Origin: Niastella sp.
GTDB taxonomy: Bacteria > Bacteroidota > Bacteroidia > Chitinophagales > Chitinophagaceae
Assembly: GCA_021154515.1 (NCBI GenBank)
Contig: JAJKIL010000233.1
Location: 1 to 11,479 of the forward strand
DNA: 11,479 bases
Reading direction: 5' to 3'
The notes under the pieces were generated by a model that was not told the origin of the DNA, ran no database searches, and saw only the letters and a program-made list of their open reading frames with translations. This document shows, one piece after another, positions 1-7,418 of this stretch. Position numbers and translations under genes: made by a program. Numbering within the stretch: position 1 is the stretch's first letter; each line of letters opens with the position of its first letter.

Positions 1-158
1 AATGGTGTACCTGCCGGCAGCGTATCAATATATTTAATATTTACTATCCCGGTTTTATCAGCCAGGTCATCTGGGTCTTCGTTTCCCTTTTTTGAGCAAT
101 CAACCATTGATAGGCTCAACAACAGGGCGAGAACAGCAAAAACAGTGAGTTGTTTCAT
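1..158 (-). CDS. N-terminus of a small lipoprotein, cut by the left window edge
   Basis: ATG at 158-156 opens a frame that stays open to the window edge (52 codons visible). The start reads MKQLTVFAVLALLLSLSMVDC, a lysine followed by a long hydrophobic core and a cysteine at residue 21. This is a lipoprotein (SPII) signal with a relaxed Bacteroidota-type lipobox. After the cysteine comes SKKGNEDPDDLADKTG, a charged, acid-rich tether like those of surface-exposed lipoproteins in this phylum. The gene begins only 35 bp after the stop of the TIG-LamG gene, on the same strand, so it is probably the next cistron of the SusC/SusD operon. The remaining visible residues (IVNIKYIDTLPAGTP) do not identify a family. 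By position it could be another substrate-binding lipoprotein or an enzyme. The lipoprotein call is firm; the function is unknown. Confidence 0.8.
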   Translation of the reverse strand, partial: MKQLTVFAVLALLLSLSMVDCSKKGNEDPDDLADKTGIVNIKYIDTLPAGTP

Positions 159-193
159 AGTATAATCGGGCTTTTGAAAATTGGTGTATGTCG

Positions 194-1546
194 CTATTTC
201 TTATAGAAATCAGTATAGATCTGATCTGCAGATAATGCCTGGTTATAGATCCTGAAATTATCCATTAGTCCGGCATAATTCGTTTCGGTACCAGAACCGA
301 ATGCGTAACCGCCAATGCTGGCCTTATTAATAGTCATCAGGAAGGGGTCTTCGTCTGCTCTTGTAATGTTTTTTGTTCCAACTTCTACACCATTTATATA
401 GATCTTCATAGTCAGCTTCGAATAAGAAAATACAAAGGCTACGTGTCTCCAGTCGTATGGTAACACCGGAGCATTGGAAGCAATTACATAATCATCGACA
501 GCTGTATAGGTGGGGCCACCTACCGGCACTTTATTCGTAAGCAGGTAACGGCCTACCATTCTACTGGCTGAACCGTTCCAGGAGTTTGAACCCGAACCCA
601 TTCTTGTGAGGAATGTAATACGGGTACCTCTAACCTCACCAAATTCAAAGATCGGGTCTGGATAGATATTTCTTCCCGCTGCCCAATTGACCCAGCAGGT
701 CACTGTAAACTCTCTTTGTTTAAAAACCGGCATAATTGCCGGAGGTATTGAAACGGTACCGGAGTTGTTCCATGTAGTAGGCGTAAAACCAGGGAATCTG
801 GCAGCCAATCCACGTTGTCCGGGTTCGTAGGTAATGTCACCTGCAGTGCCCTTATTATAGGTGGCAGCCACTCCACTTATTCTGTCAACCAGGTTGTTTT
901 CAAAATCAAGCGCGTAAACCGGGGTTGGAACAGAAACAAGAATACTAAACCCCGGACCCTTTACCGGATATCCTTCCACAGTTATAGCAATGTCACCGCT
1001 GCTGGTTCCTACTGGTACAGTGGTAGTGATCACTGTATCTTCCAGGGATGCTATTGTAGCAGCTATGCCTTTGAAAGTAACATTTACTTTTGCCATATCA
1101 GTGCCATAACCGGTACCATATATTCGAACCGTATCACCTGGCAAACCGGTAAGCGGATCAGCCGTTTTAATAGTAGGCGGTGCTTTTACAGTAAAAGTAC
1201 CTATAGAGTCAACGATATTTGTCCATACCTGTAAGCCCACCTTTGCGGGGCCTGAAATAGCTGCAACAGGTACTCTGGCTACAATTTTACCATCTTCACA
1301 GGACAGGATGCTATCAGACTCAATTCCATTGAAGAATACCTTCACCACATTTTTATAATCGCCAAAAGTAGAACCATTGATTGTTACCAGACTGGTAGGG
1401 AATCCGATGGCAGGAGTTACGCCCTGTGGCTCGGGCGCGGGGTATGTATAGTTTTTGATATTGGGCCCCTTGGTGCAACTGGCATATATAGCTGCTACAG
1501 CCAGCAATGCCATTATGAACCGGATATTTTTAACAGTCATCTTCAT
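194..1546 (-). CDS. Surface lipoprotein with two IPT/TIG domains and a C-terminal LamG-like domain (SusE/F-position binding protein)
   Basis: A 450-residue protein. Residues 1-24 form a lipoprotein signal (hydrophobic IMALLAVAAIYASC, lipid cysteine 24). Two Ig-like IPT/TIG domains follow at about 42-121 and 124-203. Both have the typical pattern of a Pro start, 'G..V.I.G..FG' or 'GD.V.I.GTGYG', then 'V.FNG' or 'V.FKG', and a 'VP' strand. Residues 210-450 look like a concanavalin/LamG fold: 'ALDFENNLVDRI' at the start, 'REFTVTCWVNW' in the middle, then 'DWRHVAFVFS' and 'KIYINGVEVG', and the closing 'AGLMDNFRIYNQALS' signature. LamG and TIG domains are ligand- and glycan-binding modules, and TIG-bearing lipoproteins commonly follow susCD in Bacteroidota. 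I infer a surface glycan-binding protein that feeds the SusC/SusD pair. It could instead be a structural or adhesion lipoprotein. It lies 139 bp after susD, beyond a long inverted repeat, and its start is preceded by the same 11-mer as the susC start. Confidence 0.85.
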   Translation of the reverse strand: MKMTVKNIRFIMALLAVAAIYASCTKGPNIKNYTYPAPEPQGVTPAIGFPTSLVTINGSTFGDYKNVVKVFFNGIESDSILSCEDGKIVARVPVAAISGPAKVGLQVWTNIVDSIGTFTVKAPPTIKTADPLTGLPGDTVRIYGTGYGTDMAKVNVTFKGIAATIASLEDTVITTTVPVGTSSGDIAITVEGYPVKGPGFSILVSVPTPVYALDFENNLVDRISGVAATYNKGTAGDITYEPGQRGLAARFPGFTPTTWNNSGTVSIPPAIMPVFKQREFTVTCWVNWAAGRNIYPDPIFEFGEVRGTRITFLTRMGSGSNSWNGSASRMVGRYLLTNKVPVGGPTYTAVDDYVIASNAPVLPYDWRHVAFVFSYSKLTMKIYINGVEVGTKNITRADEDPFLMTINKASIGGYAFGSGTETNYAGLMDNFRIYNQALSADQIYTDFYKK

Positions 1547-1550
1547 ATAT

Positions 1551-1561
1551 ATTTGGATTTA
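1551..1561 (-). promoter_or_regulatory. Shared 11-mer TAAATCCAAAT before the TIG-LamG start codon
   Basis: On the minus strand TAAATCCAAAT ends 4 bp before the ATG at 1546-1544. The identical 11-mer lies 2 bp before the susC ATG (6978-6988). It is absent from the starts of susD, fecR, the sigma gene and the left-edge lipoprotein. The position suggests a translation-initiation or RNA leader element, since these genes lack a Shine-Dalgarno sequence. The role is inferred from position alone. Confidence 0.4.
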
Positions 1562-1580
1562 ACAGTTTTCAGAATAAACA

Positions 1581-1680
1581 GTTGCCAATAGGCAATCGAC
1601 AGTTAATTTGCTATCTCCCGATTGGATAGGAGCTTACAAATTTTATTTGCTCCTCTCTTTGTCAATTGCCTATTGGCTAC
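1581..1680. repeat. 100-bp imperfect inverted repeat between susD and the TIG-LamG gene
   Basis: Arms at 1581-1600 and 1661-1680 are inverted copies of each other with 18 of 20 positions matching. They contain a perfect 13-bp core (GCCAATAGGCAAT, 1584-1596, against 1665-1677). The 60-bp centre holds a second hairpin: AGGAG (1628-1632) with CTCCT (1650-1654), capped by CAAAT/ATTTG (1637-1641 and 1645-1649). The right arm ends 5 bp before the susD stop codon, so the transcript would fold right after susD. There is no strong T-run on the minus side, so a plain terminator is less likely than an RNA-stabilising or attenuating structure. Both arms read as degenerate 7-bp units (such as CAATTGC, CTATTGG, CTACTGC), like those in fecR, so this may also be a dispersed palindromic repeat. 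Confidence 0.75.
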
Positions 1681-1685
1681 TGCTT

Positions 1686-3467
1686 TTAATAATCATTGTT
1701 TTGAACCAGGTTCGGATTCAGCTGAATTTGCTTCAATGGTATGGGAAGCAAATAATGCATCCGTTTAAAATTCCGGTTCTCTGCTATATCGAGCAAGATC
1801 ACTTTCAAATTGCCGGCACCGGTAGTTACCGTAGTTTCCTGGTAGGGATATTTTTGAGGAATATAATTACTGGTTGGTTTACCGGTGGCATCTCTGAAGT
1901 CGGTTGTATAGGCAGCATCTCCCACTACCATACCACATACATTCTGATTCAATTCATGTTCTGCAATACCCCAGCGTTTCAGATCATCGAACCGGAAATT
2001 CTCCCCATATAACTCAATCGTTCTTTCTCGTCTGATCTCTTCCAGCATATTCAATCCATAGTTGGTGGCCAGTGCATTGGAAAGCGGCGCCACACCAGCT
2101 CTTGCTCTTAACAGGTTAATTGACATGTTCAGGTCGCCATCACTTATAGCACCATTCTTTTCCATCAATGCTTCTGCATAGATCAGGTACACTTCGGCCA
2201 GCCTGATCTGTGGATAATCCTGCGATTCCTGTAAATCTGAACGGTAAGTGGGGTAATTATAAGCAGAGAATTTATAGCAGGTATAACCCAGTTTTCCATC
2301 CAGTTTTATTTTCCCCTGGGCAGGTATGTTTTGCTTTCCAAGCACATAGCTCAGCAAACGGTAATCCCTGTTCAGATACTCAGAGTCTACTGTGTGGTAG
2401 CCAAGAAAACTGTCGGACTTGTTTACTGGTAATCCATCTTTACACAAAAACATATCCATCATTTTGCGATTGGGCGTCATATAGGTTTGAACGGTATGGG
2501 AAAGATTAACTCCACCCGGACGCAGGTTAAGGTCATAGATACTTTTCAGAATAAATTCATTATTGGTGGTTTTATCGAGCCCAAGGGGGTTGGAAGCAGA
2601 ACCATCGATACTAAAAAGGTAATAACTGCTGCGATTGCTTAACGTACTGTTATAATTCCATAATTTATAACCACCGTTCTGCATCACATCTTTTGCCAAT
2701 GCTGCGGCCTCGGTTAAAAACCCGTTCACCTGATCAGCAGCTGGTGCGGCTGAACCTTTAAAATCGGTAGAGGTGCCCGTGTATTTGCGCCAGGTTGCTT
2801 CGTATAACAACACGCGTGCTTTAAAGGCTTCTGCGGCCCATTTGCTTAAATGGCCTTTGTCGGCATTTGAAATGGCCTGCTCAATAGGAAGGCCATTGAT
2901 GGCATCTGTGAGATCTTTCAGTATCTGGTCAATCATTTCATACCGGCTGTTGCGCGGCGCTTTCAGTTCTTCCCCATTTACATTGGGTACTGTGGTAAGA
3001 ATGGGCACACCCCCGAAACGCTTCAGCAGAAAGAAATGATGCCAGGCCCTGAAAAATTTTGCTGCTGCCACATATTGGGCTATCTCGTTTTTTTTGCCCG
3101 GATATTCATCCGCCTTTTTAAGCACGATATTTACGCCCCGGATATATGCATAGGCATTATTCCAGTACTTATCATCAGATGGAACCGGCACTATACCGCG
3201 GGCATAGTTTGTTTGTGGAAGTTGAAAGTCTGCTGAAAGATCTGAACCGAAGTCCATGAATTCAAAAATATTGCTCTCATCGATCTTCTGCCAGCTTATC
3301 ATCTTTTCATACATCTCATTGGTAGCGTATTTGAACTGTTCAGGTGTTTTAAAATACTGCGCTTCCGTTAAGCTGTCTTCAGGTTTCAGATCGAGAAATT
3401 TTTTCTGGCATGCCACAGTACCCAGGATCATGGCACTGATAGCAACCGGAATCATCAACTTTTTCAT
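1686..3467 (-). CDS. SusD/RagB-family nutrient-binding outer-membrane lipoprotein
   Basis: A 593-residue protein, the usual SusD size. It has a lipoprotein signal with the lipid cysteine at residue 20 (ILGTVAC), followed by the family hallmark 'KKFLDLKPEDSLTEAQYF'. The N-terminal TPR-like part includes 'YIRGVNIVLKKAD' (about 108-120), 'FFRAWHHFFLLKRFGGVPIL' (138-157) and 'WAAEAFKARVLLYEATW' (210-226). The C-terminal SusD domain has 'YPQIRLAEVYLIYAEALME' (418-436), 'NLLRARAGV' (451-459), 'EEIRRERTIELYGENFRFDDLKRWG' (476-500) and the closing 'HYLLPIPLKQIQLNPNLVQN' (571-590). SusD proteins cap the extracellular mouth of the SusC barrel and bind the ligand before import. The gene starts 31 bp after the susC stop, as expected for a co-transcribed pair. 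ATG at 3467-3465 is the only sensible start because it places the signal peptide at the N-terminus. Ligand specificity cannot be read from the sequence. Confidence 0.97.
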   Translation of the reverse strand: MKKLMIPVAISAMILGTVACQKKFLDLKPEDSLTEAQYFKTPEQFKYATNEMYEKMISWQKIDESNIFEFMDFGSDLSADFQLPQTNYARGIVPVPSDDKYWNNAYAYIRGVNIVLKKADEYPGKKNEIAQYVAAAKFFRAWHHFFLLKRFGGVPILTTVPNVNGEELKAPRNSRYEMIDQILKDLTDAINGLPIEQAISNADKGHLSKWAAEAFKARVLLYEATWRKYTGTSTDFKGSAAPAADQVNGFLTEAAALAKDVMQNGGYKLWNYNSTLSNRSSYYLFSIDGSASNPLGLDKTTNNEFILKSIYDLNLRPGGVNLSHTVQTYMTPNRKMMDMFLCKDGLPVNKSDSFLGYHTVDSEYLNRDYRLLSYVLGKQNIPAQGKIKLDGKLGYTCYKFSAYNYPTYRSDLQESQDYPQIRLAEVYLIYAEALMEKNGAISDGDLNMSINLLRARAGVAPLSNALATNYGLNMLEEIRRERTIELYGENFRFDDLKRWGIAEHELNQNVCGMVVGDAAYTTDFRDATGKPTSNYIPQKYPYQETTVTTGAGNLKVILLDIAENRNFKRMHYLLPIPLKQIQLNPNLVQNNDY

Positions 3468-3498
3468 TATAATAGTTTTTCGCTGATCAGATATTAGA

Positions 3499-6400
3499 TT
3501 ATAAACCTACGTTAACACCAAAGGACCATGTTCTCATAAACGGATAACCGGTCAATCTTGAATCGGCCCCCTGCTCGGGATCGAACCCGTCTTTAATAGA
3601 GGTTAATTCAAACAGGTCGTTACCTGAGAAATAAACCCTTACTTTCTCCAGTTTAGCCCTTGACACTACTGATTGCGGCAGGGTATAGCCGAGGATCAAT
3701 GTTTTCAACCGAACATACCGGTTGTTCTGCAACATAAAGTCGTTATGCAGGTAATTCCATTTTGAACGGTCGGCATCCACTGAAAGTCTGGGATATTTAG
3801 CACTGGTATTTTCTGCTGTCCATGTTTTACCAATGAAAGAAGGGTTTAAATTGGACCACAACGTAACGAAGGGGTATGCCAGCCAACCATCCCGTTCAAC
3901 ATATTGTTGCCCTACTCCTTGCAGAAAGGCAGTAAAGTCGATGTTTTTCCAGGAGGCGCCCAGGGTAAGACCGAATGTGTAGTGTGGCGCATTATCACCT
4001 TTAAAGTTCACGTCATTCTGATCGATAACGCCGTCTTTATTTACATCCATTTTCCTGGTATCGCCGGGACGTAATATCTGATCATCTGTTCTTGCAGGTA
4101 TAGCGCCCTGGGCAAGAGCTGTGTATTTATTATAAAAGAGGTCAACTGTTTTCTGATCTGCCAAAAAGCCTCTTGTTTTATACATATACCAGGAGTTCAA
4201 AGGCTTGCCAATGATCGCCTGATTCAACCCGGGCGTTGGCAGAACGGCACCGTCGTATGCCACCAGTTTGTTGCGGCTGTCGGAGAGATTAGCTGATACA
4301 TTATAACTAAAATCGCTGCCAATTTTATCGTGCCAGCCTACCATGGCTTCCCATCCCGTCACTTTCAATACCCCGCTGTTTGTTTGAGGGGCATCGCCAC
4401 CCAATACACCGGGATACACCACATTGATCAACATGCCATCGTTCTTTTTCTGATAATAATCAAAACGGCCGGTCAGGCGGTTGTTCAACATAACAAGATC
4501 AAAGCCTACGTTCGCCATTTTTACCTGCTCCCAGGTACGATCAGGTGACGTAAGACCATTACGGGCCAGGCTGGCAGCACTTTGAATGGCAGGGGTGTTT
4601 CCAAATATGCTGTTGCCGACAACCACGTTAGAAATATAATCGTACAGATCGATGTTAACATTGTTACCCATTATACCATAACCGCCCCGGATCTTCAGGT
4701 AATTGAGGGGATACATGTTCAGGTCCCTGATGAAGTTTTCATTGGTGATTACCCAACCGGCAGATGCATTGTAAAAATTCGACCATTTATAGCCGGGAGC
4801 AAAACGTGATGATCCATCACGGCGCCCTATCATCTCTACCAGGTATTTTCCTCTGAAGGAATAGTTCAACCGGCCGATATAAGAATACAATCCCCATTCG
4901 TTACGGCCGCCGGCTCCTTCTACATAATCTTTAGGTGCTACGTTCAAATCATACACGCCATCGTTGGCTATAAGGGTGCGGTATGCATACAATCCTTTAA
5001 AGCCATTCTTTTCAGCATTCAAACCACCCATAACAATGATGCGATGGCCACCGAATGTTTTAGTATAACGCAACAAGGCGCTGTAGTTCTGATATAAAGA
5101 ATTATCTGATTCTGCGCGGATGTTCGATTCGGGATTGATCTTTTCATCGGCCAGGGTACCATCCCATTTGTACATGGGAACGGTAAGCTGGTAATTATCC
5201 AACCGGTATTGATTTGACTGTATTGAAGCACCTGCTTCCAGTTCAAGACCTTTGTACAATTCGGCAATACCTCTAATGTCGATCCTGATCAGGTCGTTTC
5301 CTTTAATATCTCTTCCACCATCAGTAGTGGCAGCAGTAGAGTTTCTATTACCGGCAGTATTGAAGTTCGCATACCATTCACCATACGGGTTTTTGGCAGG
5401 AAAAAAAGGCGGGTCATAAGCGATCATGTCCATACGCAAACCATTGGAAGGGCCTGATGTAAGATCCTTTTGATAAGTTACGCCGGTTTGCAGTTTAATT
5501 TTTTCCGCCAGTTTATAATCGTAATTCAGGCGCAGGTTATACTGTTTTTTTCCATCATATGCTGTGGCCAGGGGCCCTTGGTTATCGGCATAACCGGCAG
5601 ATAAACGATACGCTGTTTTCTCGGAAGAGCCAGCAACACTCAACGTGTGTTGCTGAGAAATGCGGGTAGCGAATAATTCATCGAAACGGTTGGCATTGCC
5701 AATGAAAATGTCGCCCCATTCGGTGGTGTGGTAAATACCCTCAACGCCCTGTTGCATTTTCTGCAGATTCTCCAATGATGCCCATCCCCAGTAATTGGGT
5801 TTTATTTCTTCTTTGTTGGCATCTATCCACATGGTAGCAAATTGCTGCATGTTGGGTGCAGGGGTTTTTATCCCTATTGTATTGATGCGCGCATTATATC
5901 CATAATCGATCCTGGTTTTGCCTTTACCACGTTTTGTAGTAATTAAAATAACGCCATTGGCGGCCCGGCTACCGAAGATGGCGGCCATACCGTCTTTTAA
6001 GACGTTCACCGATTCAATATCATCGGGGTTCATGGTAAAGAATGCATTGGTATTGGCAACGGGTACTCCATCGATAACGATCAGTGGAGAACCGCCATTC
6101 ACAGAAGTAACACCACGGATCTGCATAACCAGCTCTTCATTACCCGGGCGGGAAGAACTTCTGGTGATCACCAGACCTGGCGTGCTACCTTGCAACGCCA
6201 AAGCAGGGTTGGTTACTGCTCTGCTATCGAAAACTTTATTGTTGAGTGGTTCCAGGGCGCCGGTAACGGTTGCTTTTTTAGAAGTACCATAACCTACTAC
6301 CACCTGCTCTTCCATGGGCGACTGGGTGGTGGTTAATTTAATGGTAAGCTCGGTTTGATCGCCAACAGGCACCAGTTTATCGTCAAAACCCACATAAGAG

Positions 6401-6975
6401 ATAACCAGCACTGATTGTGGCCCTTCTACCATCATGGTAAATGTGCCATCGGCTTTTGTAATAACGGAATTCAATTTTCCTTTTTCACTTACGTTGGCGT
6501 TTTGCAGGGGTGTGCCATTTTCAGCCAGGATAATACCGGTAATTTTTATTGGGGGCGCTTTCGCCATTACCGGTTTTTCCACTGCCACAACCGGCGGTGG
6601 TGCGGCCACTACCGCTTCTTTTACAACAACTATATTGTTGTTGATGATGCTATAGGAAAGCGGCTGATTTCTGAAACAAATATCAAGTACCTGTTGAATA
6701 GAAGCATTCCGCACATTTATGTTAACCTTTCCGGCTCGTTGCAATAAAATTTCTCTGTAAACAAACGTATACCCAGTTTGCTTTTTAATTTCTTTAAAAA
6801 CGTATTTCAGAGAAATGTTCTCACCAGATAATGTAACCTTTTGGGAGTACACGCCGGCAGAGAGATGTAAACAGGTGGCTAATAGAAAAATGGTTAGGTA
6901 ATTCATTAGGATCAGTTCTTTACGCCCCACCTTTATTTTCTTCAAATAGCGGTGGAGGCAATGAATTAAATACAT
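3499..6975 (-). CDS. SusC/RagA-type TonB-dependent outer-membrane transporter with N-terminal STN signalling domain
   Basis: A TonB-dependent transporter of 1158 residues from the chosen ATG. In order: a charged n-region (1-23); a signal core 'MNYLTIFLLATCLHLSAGVYSQ' (24-45); an STN domain (about 46-118, 'VTLSGENISLKYVFKEIKKQTGYTF'); a Pro/Ala/Val linker (122-143); a carboxypeptidase-regulatory-like domain (144-215); the SusC motif 'EEQVVVGYG'; a plug (about 240-350, 'LQGSTPGLVI', 'IRGVTSVNGG', 'PLIVIDGVP', 'ANGVILITTKRGKG'); and the 22-strand-type barrel ending 'RTWSFGVNVGL'. It imports large ligands with TonB energy, together with the SusD encoded next. The STN domain, plus sigma and fecR genes just upstream, indicates cell-surface signalling. 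Start choice: the frame extends to a GTG at 7080, but that codon lies inside a hairpin. ATG 6975 follows an 11-mer shared with the TIG-LamG gene. ATG 6906, which would begin at MNYLT, is also possible. Confidence 0.95.
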   Translation of the reverse strand: MYLIHCLHRYLKKIKVGRKELILMNYLTIFLLATCLHLSAGVYSQKVTLSGENISLKYVFKEIKKQTGYTFVYREILLQRAGKVNINVRNASIQQVLDICFRNQPLSYSIINNNIVVVKEAVVAAPPPVVAVEKPVMAKAPPIKITGIILAENGTPLQNANVSEKGKLNSVITKADGTFTMMVEGPQSVLVISYVGFDDKLVPVGDQTELTIKLTTTQSPMEEQVVVGYGTSKKATVTGALEPLNNKVFDSRAVTNPALALQGSTPGLVITRSSSRPGNEELVMQIRGVTSVNGGSPLIVIDGVPVANTNAFFTMNPDDIESVNVLKDGMAAIFGSRAANGVILITTKRGKGKTRIDYGYNARINTIGIKTPAPNMQQFATMWIDANKEEIKPNYWGWASLENLQKMQQGVEGIYHTTEWGDIFIGNANRFDELFATRISQQHTLSVAGSSEKTAYRLSAGYADNQGPLATAYDGKKQYNLRLNYDYKLAEKIKLQTGVTYQKDLTSGPSNGLRMDMIAYDPPFFPAKNPYGEWYANFNTAGNRNSTAATTDGGRDIKGNDLIRIDIRGIAELYKGLELEAGASIQSNQYRLDNYQLTVPMYKWDGTLADEKINPESNIRAESDNSLYQNYSALLRYTKTFGGHRIIVMGGLNAEKNGFKGLYAYRTLIANDGVYDLNVAPKDYVEGAGGRNEWGLYSYIGRLNYSFRGKYLVEMIGRRDGSSRFAPGYKWSNFYNASAGWVITNENFIRDLNMYPLNYLKIRGGYGIMGNNVNIDLYDYISNVVVGNSIFGNTPAIQSAASLARNGLTSPDRTWEQVKMANVGFDLVMLNNRLTGRFDYYQKKNDGMLINVVYPGVLGGDAPQTNSGVLKVTGWEAMVGWHDKIGSDFSYNVSANLSDSRNKLVAYDGAVLPTPGLNQAIIGKPLNSWYMYKTRGFLADQKTVDLFYNKYTALAQGAIPARTDDQILRPGDTRKMDVNKDGVIDQNDVNFKGDNAPHYTFGLTLGASWKNIDFTAFLQGVGQQYVERDGWLAYPFVTLWSNLNPSFIGKTWTAENTSAKYPRLSVDADRSKWNYLHNDFMLQNNRYVRLKTLILGYTLPQSVVSRAKLEKVRVYFSGNDLFELTSIKDGFDPEQGADSRLTGYPFMRTWSFGVNVGL

Positions 6976-6977
6976 AA

Positions 6978-6988
6978 ATTTGGATTTA
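6978..6988 (-). promoter_or_regulatory. Shared 11-mer TAAATCCAAAT before the susC start codon
   Basis: The 11-mer lies 2 bp before ATG 6975-6973 and is identical to the one 4 bp before the TIG-LamG start (1551-1561). The matching position relative to both starts is the main reason for choosing ATG 6975 over the upstream GTG at 7080. Its function is not known to me. Confidence 0.4.
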
Positions 6989-7072
6989 GCACTCCCGACG
7001 TTGCCGTTGGGATTGTTTGGGTTAAACAATAAGGATATCGAGTCTTCTATTGCATTAGCCTGAATTTTTATC

Positions 7073-7104
7073 AACCGCACCGATTGCAGTCGGGGCGGTT
7101 TTTT
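7073..7104 (+). terminator. Intrinsic-terminator-like hairpin facing the plus strand, in the susC leader
   Basis: AACCGC (7073-7078) pairs perfectly with GCGGTT (7095-7100). After one A/G mismatch, CCGA (7080-7083) pairs with TCGG (7090-7093), closing a 6-nt loop. On the plus strand the stem runs into six T residues (7099-7104), the classic terminator form. No plus-strand gene lies upstream, so it would stop antisense transcription that has crossed susC. On the minus strand the same stem would sit in the susC 5' region without a following T-run. The structure is clear; the direction of action is inferred. Confidence 0.55.
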
Positions 7105-7323
7105 GTTTCAGGTTAACAGGAAACTTTATTACACTATTTTTCAGACATACCTTTTTTATTGCACATTCAGCGACGGACATACCGCTCCGAACTGCATTAA
7201 GCAGGCATGGCTTCGTTTGTCAATATTTCAGATAAGGATCGTTGTTCGGCTGCACAAGGCAAGAATATGTTGCAGCCCGGCATGAGTAAAGTCTTTTATA
7301 GTAGCGCTTAATGGTATGGCGCC

Positions 7324-7347
7324 GGTTTCCATTCTGTGATGGAAATC
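7324..7347. other. Short hairpin in the fecR-susC intergenic region
   Basis: TTTCCAT (7326-7332) and ATGGAAA (7339-7345) form a perfect 7-bp stem around a 6-nt loop. One G-T wobble and one G-C pair extend it. It starts 72 bp after the fecR stop in the transcribed direction. No T-run follows on the minus strand, so it is not an obvious terminator. It could be a processing or stability structure, or chance. Confidence 0.35.
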
Positions 7348-7418
7348 GTTTTCATAGGTTATGAATTCCCGGGTTTTTCCAGGGATGGTCTCAAATAGGA
7401 CATACATATATTAGGGGG

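Larger units (their letters stand above)
6976..7418 (-). promoter_or_regulatory. 443-bp leader between fecR and susC
   Basis: No convincing gene lies here. The stretch holds a terminator-like stem-loop (7073-7104), a second hairpin (7324-7347), the 11-mer next to the susC start, and a 15-codon minus-strand frame (7355-7308, MKTISITEWKPAPYH then stop) that is too short to support as a gene. I see no clear Bacteroidota promoter (TTTG, then TAnnTTTG) on the minus strand. The length, compared with the 31-bp susC-susD gap, suggests susC has its own regulated promoter or a structured 5' untranslated region. Confidence 0.4.

Noticed and set aside
815..1234. Plus-strand open frame of 139 codons opposite the TIG-LamG gene
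   Set aside because: Its translation is rich in S, Y, N and H without any family pattern. The minus-strand gene has a full domain structure.
1581..1680. Insertion-sequence remnant or MITE with terminal inverted repeats
   Set aside because: The 100-bp inverted repeat has no visible target-site duplication and no transposase relation, so I call it only an inverted repeat.
1608..2012. Plus-strand open frame of 134 codons
   Set aside because: It starts in the inverted repeat and then runs antisense through susD. The translation has no domain pattern, and susD on the other strand is unambiguous.
5918..6292. Plus-strand open frame of 124 codons opposite the SusC plug
   Set aside because: It is a mirror of the strongly conserved SusC plug coding sequence, with no signal, domain or start context of its own.
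6976..7080. 35-residue N-terminal extension of SusC starting at GTG 7080
   Set aside because: The GTG lies inside a hairpin and the extension has no signal-peptide character. ATG 6975 has better context and gives a normal long n-region. The extension is not fully excluded.
7103..7285. Plus-strand small protein gene in the fecR-susC gap
   Set aside because: 60 codons with no recognisable domain and no start context. It begins right at the terminator-like T-run, so chance is likelier.
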